Source of the DNA: JAJNBK01 sp035642715
GTDB taxonomy: Archaea > Thermoproteota > Nitrososphaeria > Nitrososphaerales > Nitrososphaeraceae
Reading direction: 5' to 3'
Length of the DNA: 64,000 nt
Assembly (NCBI GenBank): GCA_035642715.1
Contig: DASQRW010000202.1
Location: 1-64,000, forward strand
The notes below the pieces were generated by a model that had not been told where the DNA came from, searched no databases, and saw nothing but the letters and a program-made list of their open reading frames with translations. Positions 17,946-25,986 of the stretch are shown here, piece after piece. A program made the translations under genes and the position numbers. Within the stretch, counting starts at the first letter, position 1. Every line of letters starts with the position of its first letter.

Positions 17946-18169
17946 ATAGATTTGCATTTAATGTAAATATTAGTGATCTACATAATTAATGTACAGAAAT
18001 TATTTCCACATGCATATCTATTGTTGTCAGATGCATCTCATTCTCCCCGACTCGTCTGATCTTCGCAGATATTCATCAATTTACTTCTTCTAATTAGAGA
18101 ATGTAAAATGTCAGTTATCTGAACAGTTAGTAAAATTAAATGTTATGATTAGAGGGATATATCTAATCT

Positions 18170-19930
18170 CTATTCGTTTTTTATCCTCTTCAACTGTGCT
18201 TTATACATTGAGATTAATTCTTCGACACTAGTTGCATCTTTTGGATTCTTATCATACCTTATTTTGCCAGTGAATTTGGGGAATCGTAGAGCCAATCCAT
18301 AGCCTTTTCTCATCCGATCCATTGCAGCTGTATAAGATGGACTTAATGTTATTTCAGAGGCAATTACATCAATTACTACTTTAGGTTCAAACCATACATC
18401 CATATCTATTCCACTGTCGACTCGCGGATGTTTATGTAATATTATATGATTCTCTAAGTTCCTGTAGAATTCTTCAAGATGTTCATCTGTAAATCCAGTT
18501 CCAACTTTACACACACTTCTAAATATATCTGAATCGGGATCGTATGAGGCAAGTAAAAGAGCGCCATATTTTCCAACTCTACGACCCCTACCGAAGAGAG
18601 CACCTACTATAACAAGATCGACGGTATCAGCGATATCACTACGATACTCACGTTTCAGTTTTATCCAAGCAAATTCTCTAGCTCCGGCGCGATAGTTGCT
18701 TGAAAGTTGCTTCAACATTAAGCCTTCGCAACCATTTTCTATGGCTAATGCCATAAACCTCTCAATTTCGTCAATATTTTTTACAATAGCTTGGGGAACA
18801 ATTCTAATCCTCTCTTTTTTATCCATATGGAATATTTTCTCAATTATTTTACGTCTTTCAACGTATGGCAAGGATGTTGTATCTTGTCCATCAATGTATA
18901 ATACATCAAAGAAATTCAGGGTTATAGGGTAATTCTCTACTGCTTGCTTTATCCCATATTTTCTACGCCGGTGCATTAACTCCTGAAAAGGAAGGTATTC
19001 GTCAGTTAATGGATTGATCGCTACAACTTCTGCTTCAAAAATCGCTTCACTTACCTTAAGAGATTTGATAGCCTCCGTGATATCAGGATAAAGATGTGTG
19101 ATTTTTTCTAGTCTTCTTGAAAATAACTCTACTTTTAGTTTACCTTTGTGTACTTGTATTCTCTCTCCGTCTAATTTATATTCTGCTGCAGCTGTTCCGT
19201 TCATTTTTTCGATACATTCTGCTGAACTACGCACACGTTCAGCCAGCATTGGCCTGATTGGTTTGAACAATGTTATTTTCAAGGACTTTACAGTTTCAAG
19301 GCCTTTTGTTGCTAAAAGTTTGGCTACTATTCCGAGATCGCTTGATACGTTGTAAGCTTTTTCTAAAATATGCCGATATATTCTATTTCCTGTAAAAGCC
19401 AATGCTAAAGCATCCATTATGGTATGATCTGCAATACCCAGGCGTAGACTTTCCGTGATAAATTTCATAATATATTTGGCTTCAAGGTAAGTGGCATCAT
19501 TTAACAAGTTACTGACAAGTCGCATTTTAATCTCTTGGGAGCCTGAGCCTATAGTACGGGCGATTCTGTCTAAAGTATAATAAACTCTCTCAACTGTCAT
19601 TTTTTCGCTAAATAGAGTCATTTGATTTTTTGTTTTCATAACTTCTTCTGCAGCAGCTCCTATATCTCCGGTCCTCCGATAAATTCCTTCTATAATTGGA
19701 AGTTCTACTCCAGCAGAATATGCAAGAGCTCGAATAGCCATCTTCTCAGCTAAGCCTAATTCAATTCCTTCGTAATCTGGATAGAGTTTTCCTTGAATAA
19801 GATATATTACTTTGTCAATTAGCTCAGCAGGAGTTATTTTCAATAAAGATACTAGATGATCAGTGAGGGCAAGCCTGCTTGTAGTGGTTTCCATTTTTTC
19901 AAAAGTTTCTGCAATTAGAGTAAAATCCAA
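18170..19930 (-). CDS. lig: ATP-dependent DNA ligase
   Basis: It seals nicks in DNA replication and repair. 586 residues, with an N-terminal DNA-binding domain (about 1-210), a nucleotidyltransferase domain with the adenylated Lys252 in Y-K-L-D-G-E-R, later motifs (E-A-E-V-V-A, C-E-G-L-M-L-K) and an OB-fold ending in D-R-M-R-K-G-Y-G-L-A-L-R-F-P. The length and motifs match replicative archaeal ligases. The start is TTG at 19930 (M-D-F-T-L-I-A-E-T-F). It is transcribed alone, leftward. Confidence 0.97.
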   Translation of the reverse strand: MDFTLIAETFEKMETTTSRLALTDHLVSLLKITPAELIDKVIYLIQGKLYPDYEGIELGLAEKMAIRALAYSAGVELPIIEGIYRRTGDIGAAAEEVMKTKNQMTLFSEKMTVERVYYTLDRIARTIGSGSQEIKMRLVSNLLNDATYLEAKYIMKFITESLRLGIADHTIMDALALAFTGNRIYRHILEKAYNVSSDLGIVAKLLATKGLETVKSLKITLFKPIRPMLAERVRSSAECIEKMNGTAAAEYKLDGERIQVHKGKLKVELFSRRLEKITHLYPDITEAIKSLKVSEAIFEAEVVAINPLTDEYLPFQELMHRRRKYGIKQAVENYPITLNFFDVLYIDGQDTTSLPYVERRKIIEKIFHMDKKERIRIVPQAIVKNIDEIERFMALAIENGCEGLMLKQLSSNYRAGAREFAWIKLKREYRSDIADTVDLVIVGALFGRGRRVGKYGALLLASYDPDSDIFRSVCKVGTGFTDEHLEEFYRNLENHIILHKHPRVDSGIDMDVWFEPKVVIDVIASEITLSPSYTAAMDRMRKGYGLALRFPKFTGKIRYDKNPKDATSVEELISMYKAQLKRIKNE

Positions 19931-20273
19931 TATTTGAATTAAGATGAGTTATGCTTTAAATTTTATTAAACAGATATCTATGTAAAATATTTAAAATATC
20001 TAAGGATTATCTTGAGGATATCTAAACCAAGTAATTCAAATGCTCTATAGTATAGCTTAATAATTGTAATGTTTAAAAACAATGTAAGGTAATGTAAGGG
20101 TATTAAGATCATAAAATACATTGTTATATAAATTAATTATTATATATTGTTAAGAGGCTAGGACAGTTGAAAATTGATGTCAATGAAATGTCGTGGTGGA
20201 TAGTTCTCTATTATTATGAAACCTATGAGTTGTCCTATAATTTATAAATTAGAACTACACAAATTCTTTCAGT
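19931..20273. other. Divergent intergenic region
   Basis: 343 bases between lig (leftward) and the S25e gene (rightward). No gene. A short imperfect repeat GTAAGGTAAT/GTAAGGGTAT lies at about 20085-20105. The S25e promoter is likely at 20235-20250 (TCCTATAATTTATAAATTAG), about 30 bp before the ATG. Confidence 0.45.
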
Positions 20274-20606
20274 ATGGGTGGCAATAAACAAAAGACTACC
20301 ATTGGATCTTCAGATAAGGCTAACGCTAATACTCAAGTTGGCGATACAAAATCATCTAAGAAAGAAGACAGTAAGAAAATAGGTTCCAAACAGCAGCAAA
20401 GACAAAAATTATCAGTACTTGTGGAAGAACCCCAAGGATTGAATTTACTTCAAAATATGAAAGCAATTACGATACAAAGTTATGCTAGATCTGCAGGGGT
20501 AAAAATTTCTGTTGCTAATGCTTTTATAAAATCGGCTGAATCCAAAGGGATTGTCAGAAATGTAGGAGGATATAGCGGACACAAGGTTTATGAACTAGTA
20601 AAATAA
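20274..20606 (+). CDS. rps25e: Ribosomal protein S25e
   Basis: A small-subunit protein of archaea and eukaryotes. 110 residues: a low-complexity basic N-terminus (1-48, rich in Lys, Ser and Gln) and a winged-helix S25e domain (about 50-110) with the pattern I-T-I-Q-S-Y-A-R-S-A-G-V-K-I-S-V-A-N and G-I-V-R-N-V-G-G-Y-S-G-H-K-V-Y. The start is ATG at 20274, about 30 bp after a TATA-like sequence. Confidence 0.93.
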   Translation: MGGNKQKTTIGSSDKANANTQVGDTKSSKKEDSKKIGSKQQQRQKLSVLVEEPQGLNLLQNMKAITIQSYARSAGVKISVANAFIKSAESKGIVRNVGGYSGHKVYELVK

Positions 20607-20619
20607 CATGTGATCGCTG

Positions 20620-20665
20620 ATTTTTTAAGGCTAACAGTTGTTTTTTAAATATTTACATTTTTTTT
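20620..20665 (+). terminator. T-tract termination zone after S25e
   Basis: Three runs of T on the plus strand (six at 20621-20626, six at 20641-20646, eight at 20658-20665) follow the S25e stop. Archaeal RNA polymerase terminates at such U-rich tracts, helped by FttA, which is encoded in this window. The zone overlaps the end of the convergent gene at 20653. Confidence 0.5.
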
Positions 20666-21042
20666 AATATCATAATATCGCCAGACTGAGTAGATTCGAT
20701 AATTTCTAAATTTGATTTAACTATCCCAATAGGATTCATAGGTGTCATGACTGAATCTTTAGTGAATATACATATAGAACTATTAGATGTCATATACGCA
20801 ATGTCTCCACGCTTGAACTGAGTTTTTTGCTTCTCTGCTCCGATTACAAGTCTTGTTTCAATATATATTATCGAGTCTGAAAATTTGTGAATTCTGTCCT
20901 GTAGGGGAAGGCAGTTCAGAATCATTCTAACACATAATGGAGATAGGTGACGTATCAGCTCACAGGGAGCTATTCCCTTATCCAATATCTGTATAATCAT
21001 AGGAATTCTTGAAACAGAACCGGCTATCTGATGCTTATCCAC
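20653..21042 (-). CDS. Cyclophilin-like fold protein (DUF369)
   Basis: 129 residues resembling the archaeal DUF369/cyclophilin-like family: an R-G-D-I-A-Y-M segment, then S-I-C-I-F-T-K and P-M-N-P-I-G-I-V at the positions where this fold has its conserved strands. Known relatives share the cyclophilin fold but their biochemical role is unclear. The start is GTG at 21042. It diverges from rpoK across 111 bp. Confidence 0.65.
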   Translation of the reverse strand: MDKHQIAGSVSRIPMIIQILDKGIAPCELIRHLSPLCVRMILNCLPLQDRIHKFSDSIIYIETRLVIGAEKQKTQFKRGDIAYMTSNSSICIFTKDSVMTPMNPIGIVKSNLEIIESTQSGDIMILKKM

Positions 21043-21153
21043 TCTCTAGAATTATTAAAAATAGTATATAATCAAAACGTATAATTTTGTCTCTTGACTT
21101 GTTTGAAAGATTAGCAACATTTATTTATATATTTAATATCTGTTGCAGTATTC

Positions 21154-21660
21154 TTGGTATTAAAAGATTCTTCACCTAATAAATCCCACTCAAAAAAACC
21201 ATTAAAACTTAAAGAAAAAAGCATGAAGAAGGCAGATTCCAAGGTAAAAAAGAGTGCATCCAGTAAGAATTCAAAGAGATCCTTAGAAACAAATCAGCCT
21301 GTTGATGATAGCAGGCAGACAACAGTCCAAGTAGTAGATTCACTTAAATCTACCCGTCCTGAAGACGAGGTAGTTACGTATAATGAAATTGATTTTGAAT
21401 TAAGGGAAGTTGCTGCAAAAGGAAATCAGGTTCTAATTGGACCACAACGGCTCACAAGATTTGAAAGAGCAAGAATCACAGGCGCGAGATCTCTGCAATT
21501 ATCTTTAGGAGCACCGTCATTAATTAGAATACCAAATGATGTAAGAGATTCTATTTCATTAGCAATAGCAGAATTAGATTTGAGGGCATTGCCGATATCA
21601 ATTAGGAGGGTCCTGCCTAATGGAATATATCAAGACATACCGATTGACTGGATGAAATGA
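21154..21660 (+). CDS. rpoK: RNA polymerase subunit K (Rpb6 homologue)
   Basis: The C-terminal half (about 85-168) is the Rpb6/omega-type domain, with L-T-R-F-E-R-A-R-I-T-G-A-R and L-S-L-G-A-P, which helps hold the large subunits together. The N-terminal 75 residues are Lys/Ser-rich and low-complexity. Archaeal RpoK is often below 100 residues, so the extension is notable and recalls the acidic tail of eukaryotic Rpb6, though here it is basic. The start used is TTG at 21154; an in-frame ATG near 21223 would shorten the tail to about 145 residues. Confidence 0.93.
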   Translation: MVLKDSSPNKSHSKKPLKLKEKSMKKADSKVKKSASSKNSKRSLETNQPVDDSRQTTVQVVDSLKSTRPEDEVVTYNEIDFELREVAAKGNQVLIGPQRLTRFERARITGARSLQLSLGAPSLIRIPNDVRDSISLAIAELDLRALPISIRRVLPNGIYQDIPIDWMK

Positions 21661-21674
21661 ATTTATTATCTATG

Positions 21675-22505
21675 CTATATCTCTCTGAGTTTATCTTCCT
21701 CAAAGCTTTTTGAACCATACCATCTAAGCCAGAAATAGTCAACGCACCAATCGTGAAATAATTGATCTTCACTGTAGAACATCAAGTTCATGTCAGTTTC
21801 ACCTTTCTGAGTTGGAAAAAGTACTGATGCTTTTTTCTCATTAATAACTACAGCAACCTGAACCTTATCTACCATACGCCTTCCTATTCTACCCGTATTA
21901 TAGAGTTCATTGAATCTTAGCCTCCTTAGAAGTTCGGTTCTACCTTTTGGAATGATAACATCTCTTGGAAATATATAACATAGTCGTATTCCTCTTTCTC
22001 TAACATTTAATAATATAGGTTCTATCAGATCAAGTGGCACCTGCGGAATGATTTCAAATATGTAATTTTCAGACTCTCTGTAAATCTGTTTCCAAAATTC
22101 TAAAATAGCAACAATCCCTCTTACCAATTCACAATTATTAAGAGCACCTATGCGCTGTACAAATTTCATTGGAAGTTCGCCTAACGTATGCTCAGAGAAA
22201 TATTCTTTATGTCGTGACAAAAAGTCAAAGGAAGGAATTTGTTTGATTATTGTATTTCCAAATGTAGTCAAAGAAAAAATTCCGTCCGAATCTTTCTCTA
22301 TTAGTCCTGTATCTTGTAGTCTGTTAATGTTTCTATGCACTTCTTGCATAGTTATTTGAAGATCCTTAGAAAGTTCAGAGAGCTTAGCTTTCTTTTGATA
22401 GATAGCGAAAATTATCGACAACCTTTGTTGGCTGGCTAGCTCAAAAAAAATTTTTTCAGCATCAACAAATTCATCAATATTCATATTTTCCAACCCAGAA
22501 GTCAT
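21675..22505 (-). CDS. FilR1-like transcriptional regulator (HTH + DUF1724)
   Basis: 276 residues from the ATG at 22505; the frame stays open to TTG codons at 22532 and 22535, but those lie closer to the promoter-like palindrome. The N-terminus is an ArsR/winged-helix domain (L-S-E-L-S-K-D-L-Q-I-T-M-Q-E-V-H-R-N-I-N-R-L). The C-terminal domain resembles DUF1724 of methanogen FilR1 regulators (R-E-R-G-I-R-L-C-Y-I-F-P-R-D, then V-A-V-V-I-N-E-K). A perfect 16-bp palindrome 41 bp upstream could be its own operator. The ligand and targets are unknown. Confidence 0.8.
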   Translation of the reverse strand: MTSGLENMNIDEFVDAEKIFFELASQQRLSIIFAIYQKKAKLSELSKDLQITMQEVHRNINRLQDTGLIEKDSDGIFSLTTFGNTIIKQIPSFDFLSRHKEYFSEHTLGELPMKFVQRIGALNNCELVRGIVAILEFWKQIYRESENYIFEIIPQVPLDLIEPILLNVRERGIRLCYIFPRDVIIPKGRTELLRRLRFNELYNTGRIGRRMVDKVQVAVVINEKKASVLFPTQKGETDMNLMFYSEDQLFHDWCVDYFWLRWYGSKSFEEDKLREI

Positions 22506-22545
22506 AATCAATGTTAGAGAATTAAAACACAACAATAAGCATTAT

Positions 22546-22561
22546 GCCTATATATATAGGC
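22546..22561. promoter_or_regulatory. Palindrome GCCTATATATATAGGC, TATA box/operator
   Basis: A perfect 16-bp palindrome whose centre is a TATA box. It is 41 bp before the ATG at 22505 of the FilR1-like regulator and 170 bp before the divergent gene at 22731. Combining a core promoter with a symmetric site suggests autoregulation by the dimeric regulator, but this is inference. Confidence 0.5.
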
Positions 22562-22730
22562 AACATTTTATATCGTAACTTGATGACTCATAGTTACTAT
22601 TATTAGCGAAACACTATTTGGTTATTCTTTTATAACTGAGCTCGAAGAGTAATCTTACAATGTGATTTCGATTGGAGATTATTATCAATAGAATCATTTT
22701 AATACCGTCTATATCAATAACATTTAATGT

Positions 22731-23090
22731 TTGACAGTCAATATTGACAATATTGAAGAAGAACTCGTTTCTGAATTAAAAATTTCAGTAGAAGAAGCAA
22801 AGGTATTTGTTTTGATTGTAAAAAATGGTATGATGGAGCCTCAAGATATATCCAACCTTCTGGGCTATTCTGTTCAAGAAGCCAAAAAAATAGCAGAATC
22901 TCTAATTAATAAGGGAATGATCATCGAGTTTACCGCAACAGAATATGAATCACTGCATCCTCGATTCGCTATAACTAATAGATATAAAAAAAGGTGTCAG
23001 GAAGATAATATTATTTTCAAAAAGAATTTGAAAGTTGATAATATTGGCAAATTGCTAGAACGACCTTATGATCATGCAAGAACTAATTAA
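22731..23090 (+). CDS. TrmB-like helix-turn-helix protein
   Basis: 119 residues. The first 75 fit a TrmB-type winged helix: I-S-V-E-E-A-K-V-F-V-L-I-V-K-N-G (helix 1), P-Q-D-I-S-N-L-L-G-Y-S-V-Q-E-A-K-K-I-A (recognition region) and a wing ending in L-H-P-R-F-A-I-T. There is no sugar-binding C-terminal domain, so it is a stand-alone DNA-binding unit or part of a complex. The start is TTG at 22731. It heads a three-gene rightward set with the two unknown genes that follow; targets unknown. Confidence 0.65.
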   Translation: MTVNIDNIEEELVSELKISVEEAKVFVLIVKNGMMEPQDISNLLGYSVQEAKKIAESLINKGMIIEFTATEYESLHPRFAITNRYKKRCQEDNIIFKKNLKVDNIGKLLERPYDHARTN

Positions 23091-23118
23091 GGTCATTTGT
23101 CTGCAGTAACACAAGCAG

Positions 23119-23541
23119 ATGACTACATCAGAGCCAATAGGTGAAGACAAGGTTGTTTATTTTGGTGTTATTAACATTAATGAAAAAGGGAGAACAGTAG
23201 GAGCCATTGACATATGGCGAAACGTGATAACAAAGGAACTATTTTGTGAAGAAAAAAGACTGGGAATTTTAGAAATTGCAGATAATATAGGTATGCCAAA
23301 GATTGATAAGGATAAAAAATGGGCTGTTGCAATTAATAGGAAGAAAGCCGGCAATGATAGATGGAAATTGATAAAGATAATAAGACAAGGTAATTTCAAA
23401 TTTACTGATACCGATGATGAAACGACAGTTGAAGTTGATGTCAAAGACTATAGAATAATGGATCCAGATTGGTGGGATTTCCTTGTTGAGGATAATATAA
23501 ATAGAAGCATAGAAATTACCGAGCAGAAGAACGCAAAATGA
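23119..23541 (+). CDS. Hypothetical protein
   Basis: 140 residues, not recognised. It is a soluble mixed alpha/beta protein with a beta-rich first half (V-V-Y-F-G-V-I-N-I, V-G-A-I-D-I-W-R) and an aromatic/acidic motif D-P-D-W-W-D-F-L near residue 115. Its last four bases overlap the start of the next gene (ATGA), so the two are translationally coupled and probably act together. The start is ATG at 23119. Confidence 0.6.
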   Translation: MTTSEPIGEDKVVYFGVININEKGRTVGAIDIWRNVITKELFCEEKRLGILEIADNIGMPKIDKDKKWAVAINRKKAGNDRWKLIKIIRQGNFKFTDTDDETTVEVDVKDYRIMDPDWWDFLVEDNINRSIEITEQKNAK

Positions 23542-23843
23542 TGGCTGAAGAGGTACGAAGCGATGAAAGTATTCCAATAACTATTTTTGTTAAAAACGCT
23601 AGAGGCAGCAATATTGCCAGCAAGCTGACAGGTTATTTTCTTGTCAATGATAAACAGTTTAGATTTACTGCAGTAGCATTCGGCAGAATAGGTGGGCATA
23701 ACATCGCACTTACTATTTCAAAAAAGACTCTAAATATAATAAGCAAAATGGGAATAGACTCTGAAGTATTGCAATTAACGATACAACGCAAATTAATCGA
23801 AGGAGAAGTTATACTTCCAAAAGGCCTAAAAATACATGAATGA
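23538..23843 (+). CDS. Hypothetical protein
   Basis: 101 residues, not recognised. Strands such as I-P-I-T-I-F-V-K-N-A-R and G-Y-F-L-V-N-D-K-Q-F-R-F-T-A suggest a small beta-rich domain, followed by a helix and a basic C-terminus. Start ATG at 23538 (a second ATG follows directly) overlaps the preceding stop by four bases. It converges with mtnP 8 bp away. Together with 22731-23541 it forms an unknown three-gene unit. Confidence 0.6.
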   Translation: MMAEEVRSDESIPITIFVKNARGSNIASKLTGYFLVNDKQFRFTAVAFGRIGGHNIALTISKKTLNIISKMGIDSEVLQLTIQRKLIEGEVILPKGLKIHE

Positions 23844-23850
23844 ACGAACC

Positions 23851-24657
23851 TTATAACAATGCTCCTTCTAGCGCATTTCCGCATGCACATTTATTCCTTT
23901 TATTTTCTATTACTGGTATTAATTGCCCAACCAATTTTTTAGTCTTTTCGATATTCTTTTGTAATGTTTCTATTATGTTGTTAGAACTTACTGGAAAGTC
24001 GGTCCACGCATCATAGTCCGTGATAGTTGCAATCGAGACGTAACAAATTTCTGCCTCTCTTGCCAATATACACTCAGGAACCACTGTCATCCCAATTATG
24101 TGTGCTTTCATTACTTCCCTAAAAAAAAGAGATTCCGCCCGAGTAGAGAATCTTGGTCCTTCTATACAAACATATGTAACATTGTCATGAATTTTATAAT
24201 TTAAATTATTAGCACATTCTACTGTTAATTCTTTTAGTTCGGCACAGAATGGATCGGAAGCAGAGATATGACAAACCTCTCCACCATCGTAAAAAGTATA
24301 TTGTCTTCCTTTTGTAAAGTCAATGAACTGATCAGGTATAGCAATATCACCTGGCTTGAATTCTTTTTGTAAACTTCCTACTGCAGATGGGGCGATAATT
24401 CTTGTCACTCCAAGTTCTTTCAATGCCCAAATATTTGCACGATTATTTATTCTATGAGGAGGAATTCGATGGTTTTTTCCATGTCTAGGAATAAAAGCAA
24501 TATTTCGTTCAGAGAACTTACCAATAGTAATTGAATCTGATGGTTCTCCGTACGGAGTATGAATTTTAATTTCTTTTTTATCATTTAATATTCCAGAATC
24601 ATAAATTCCTGTACCTCCTATAAGGCCGATATCTGCAGAGTATTTATTAGATGTCAC
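23851..24657 (-). CDS. mtnP: S-methyl-5'-thioadenosine phosphorylase
   Basis: It splits methylthioadenosine, by-product of polyamine and other SAM-using reactions, into adenine and methylthioribose-1-phosphate. 268 residues with the family motifs: I-G-L-I-G-G-T-G-I-Y at the start, I-P-R-H-G-K-N-H-R-I-P-P-H (phosphate/sugar site), S-A-V-G-S-L and the I-E-G-P-R-F-S-T-R-A-E segment, plus G-M-T-V-V-P-E near residue 195. The GTG start overlaps the apt stop by four bases, matching function: adenine released here is the substrate of Apt. Confidence 0.95.
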   Translation of the reverse strand: MTSNKYSADIGLIGGTGIYDSGILNDKKEIKIHTPYGEPSDSITIGKFSERNIAFIPRHGKNHRIPPHRINNRANIWALKELGVTRIIAPSAVGSLQKEFKPGDIAIPDQFIDFTKGRQYTFYDGGEVCHISASDPFCAELKELTVECANNLNYKIHDNVTYVCIEGPRFSTRAESLFFREVMKAHIIGMTVVPECILAREAEICYVSIATITDYDAWTDFPVSSNNIIETLQKNIEKTKKLVGQLIPVIENKRNKCACGNALEGALL

Positions 24658-25190
24658 TTGTACACCACTAATGATTGCACGTTGTAGCCTAGGGCCCTTA
24701 ACTTATTCGCTCCATTCAGATTGGCCAGTTCTATCACGAATGCAAATCCTGTAACGATACCTCCTAACTTTTCGATAAGATTTGCAGCAGCAATGGCTGA
24801 GCCGCCTGTTGCAATCAGGTCATCTGCTATCAGGACATTTTGTCGGGGTTTTATTGCATCTTTTTGTATTTCCATTACGGCACTACCATACTCGATATCA
24901 TATGATTCCTTGAGAGTATGACCGGGCAACTTACCTGCCTTTCGGATCATTATCAAACCTTTATCAAAGTTTAATGCTAGCGCCGTCGCTATAACAAAAC
25001 CTCTGGACTCTATACCTGCAATGCTTTCAACAGTAAATTTATTGAATCTATGGTATAATTCGTTTGAAATATAATGCAATGCATGGTCTGTGCGTAAAAG
25101 GGGATTGATATCCCTGAAAATAATGCCCTTCCGAGGAAAGTCTGGACAGCTGCTAATCAAGGAAAACAAATCTATATGATTCACAGTCAC
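24654..25190 (-). CDS. apt: Adenine phosphoribosyltransferase
   Basis: It converts adenine and PRPP to AMP. 178 residues, usual length, with P-D-F-P-R-K-G-I-I-F-R-D-I-N-P (adenine site), G-I-E-S-R-G-F-V-I-A, K-A-G-K-L-P-G and the PRPP-binding motif V-L-I-A-D-D-L-I-A-T-G-G-S. The start is GTG at 25190. It is the first gene of the apt-mtnP pair and completes adenine salvage from methylthioadenosine. Confidence 0.96.
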   Translation of the reverse strand: MTVNHIDLFSLISSCPDFPRKGIIFRDINPLLRTDHALHYISNELYHRFNKFTVESIAGIESRGFVIATALALNFDKGLIMIRKAGKLPGHTLKESYDIEYGSAVMEIQKDAIKPRQNVLIADDLIATGGSAIAAANLIEKLGGIVTGFAFVIELANLNGANKLRALGYNVQSLVVYK

Positions 25191-25370
25191 ATCCTGTAGC
25201 CATAGCCTTTCTGTAAAAAAGATTACTGTTAGAGCTGATTAATATAGTAATACAATAATAAAAAATAGTGTTTTAATTTTGTAAATAACAATCAATTCAG
25301 TCGGATAAGCAAATAAATTGTAAATTACTTATTAAGCAAAGTTCTATGCATTTATAGTAGTGTTGAGAGG

Positions 25371-25889
25371 ATGTTAATTACCTTGGTTCCATCAGATGAG
25401 CATATCCGCAATCAAAGCAAAATTGCTAAGTTGATTGACTTTAACGAAGTATTTGAGCTAGTCAAGTCTACTATCTTAAAGAAATTTGATCTGCATAGAG
25501 CCGGATTAAGTCTAATTTTACAGGTTATGCCAAGCAATTTGGGAGCATATCATATCTTGGGATCAAATATAATAGTCTTAAATAAATTTGTTCTCGGAAT
25601 TATTAAACAACTTTCAAAATCTTCTGAAGACTATAATTCATATCTTTACATGGTCCTGGCTCATGAATATCTACATAGCTTTGGTATAACAGATGAAAAC
25701 GCTGTTCGGCAAATGACATATGATCTGTGTCGAAGCTTATTCGGAGAATCACATATATCTACCTTAATGGCCAAGGACGATCCGTCTAGTATCTTTCCGC
25801 AATTAAAGAACATGACAAATCAGGCTTTTTATAAACAGTTTGAAATTATACAGAATTTCGATAGAGCTAGTTTTTCTTATATCCAGTAG
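25371..25889 (+). CDS. Hypothetical protein with HExxH motif
   Basis: 172 residues; no named family recognised. A single H-E-Y-L-H motif (about residues 104-108, in A-H-E-Y-L-H-S-F-G-I) within a helix is the zinc-binding signature of gluzincin/metzincin-like peptidases, so a small soluble metallopeptidase is possible; no third ligand is obvious. There is no signal peptide or membrane segment. The start is ATG at 25371, preceded by GAGAGG. It sits directly upstream of abfD, with 97 bp between them. Confidence 0.6.
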   Translation: MLITLVPSDEHIRNQSKIAKLIDFNEVFELVKSTILKKFDLHRAGLSLILQVMPSNLGAYHILGSNIIVLNKFVLGIIKQLSKSSEDYNSYLYMVLAHEYLHSFGITDENAVRQMTYDLCRSLFGESHISTLMAKDDPSSIFPQLKNMTNQAFYKQFEIIQNFDRASFSYIQ

Positions 25890-25986
25890 TATATAAGCAG
25901 GATAACTTCCATCTATTTACATTGAATTCTATTACTAAATAATATCTAAAAGATATAAATAACATCAATAACACAAATTAATTATC

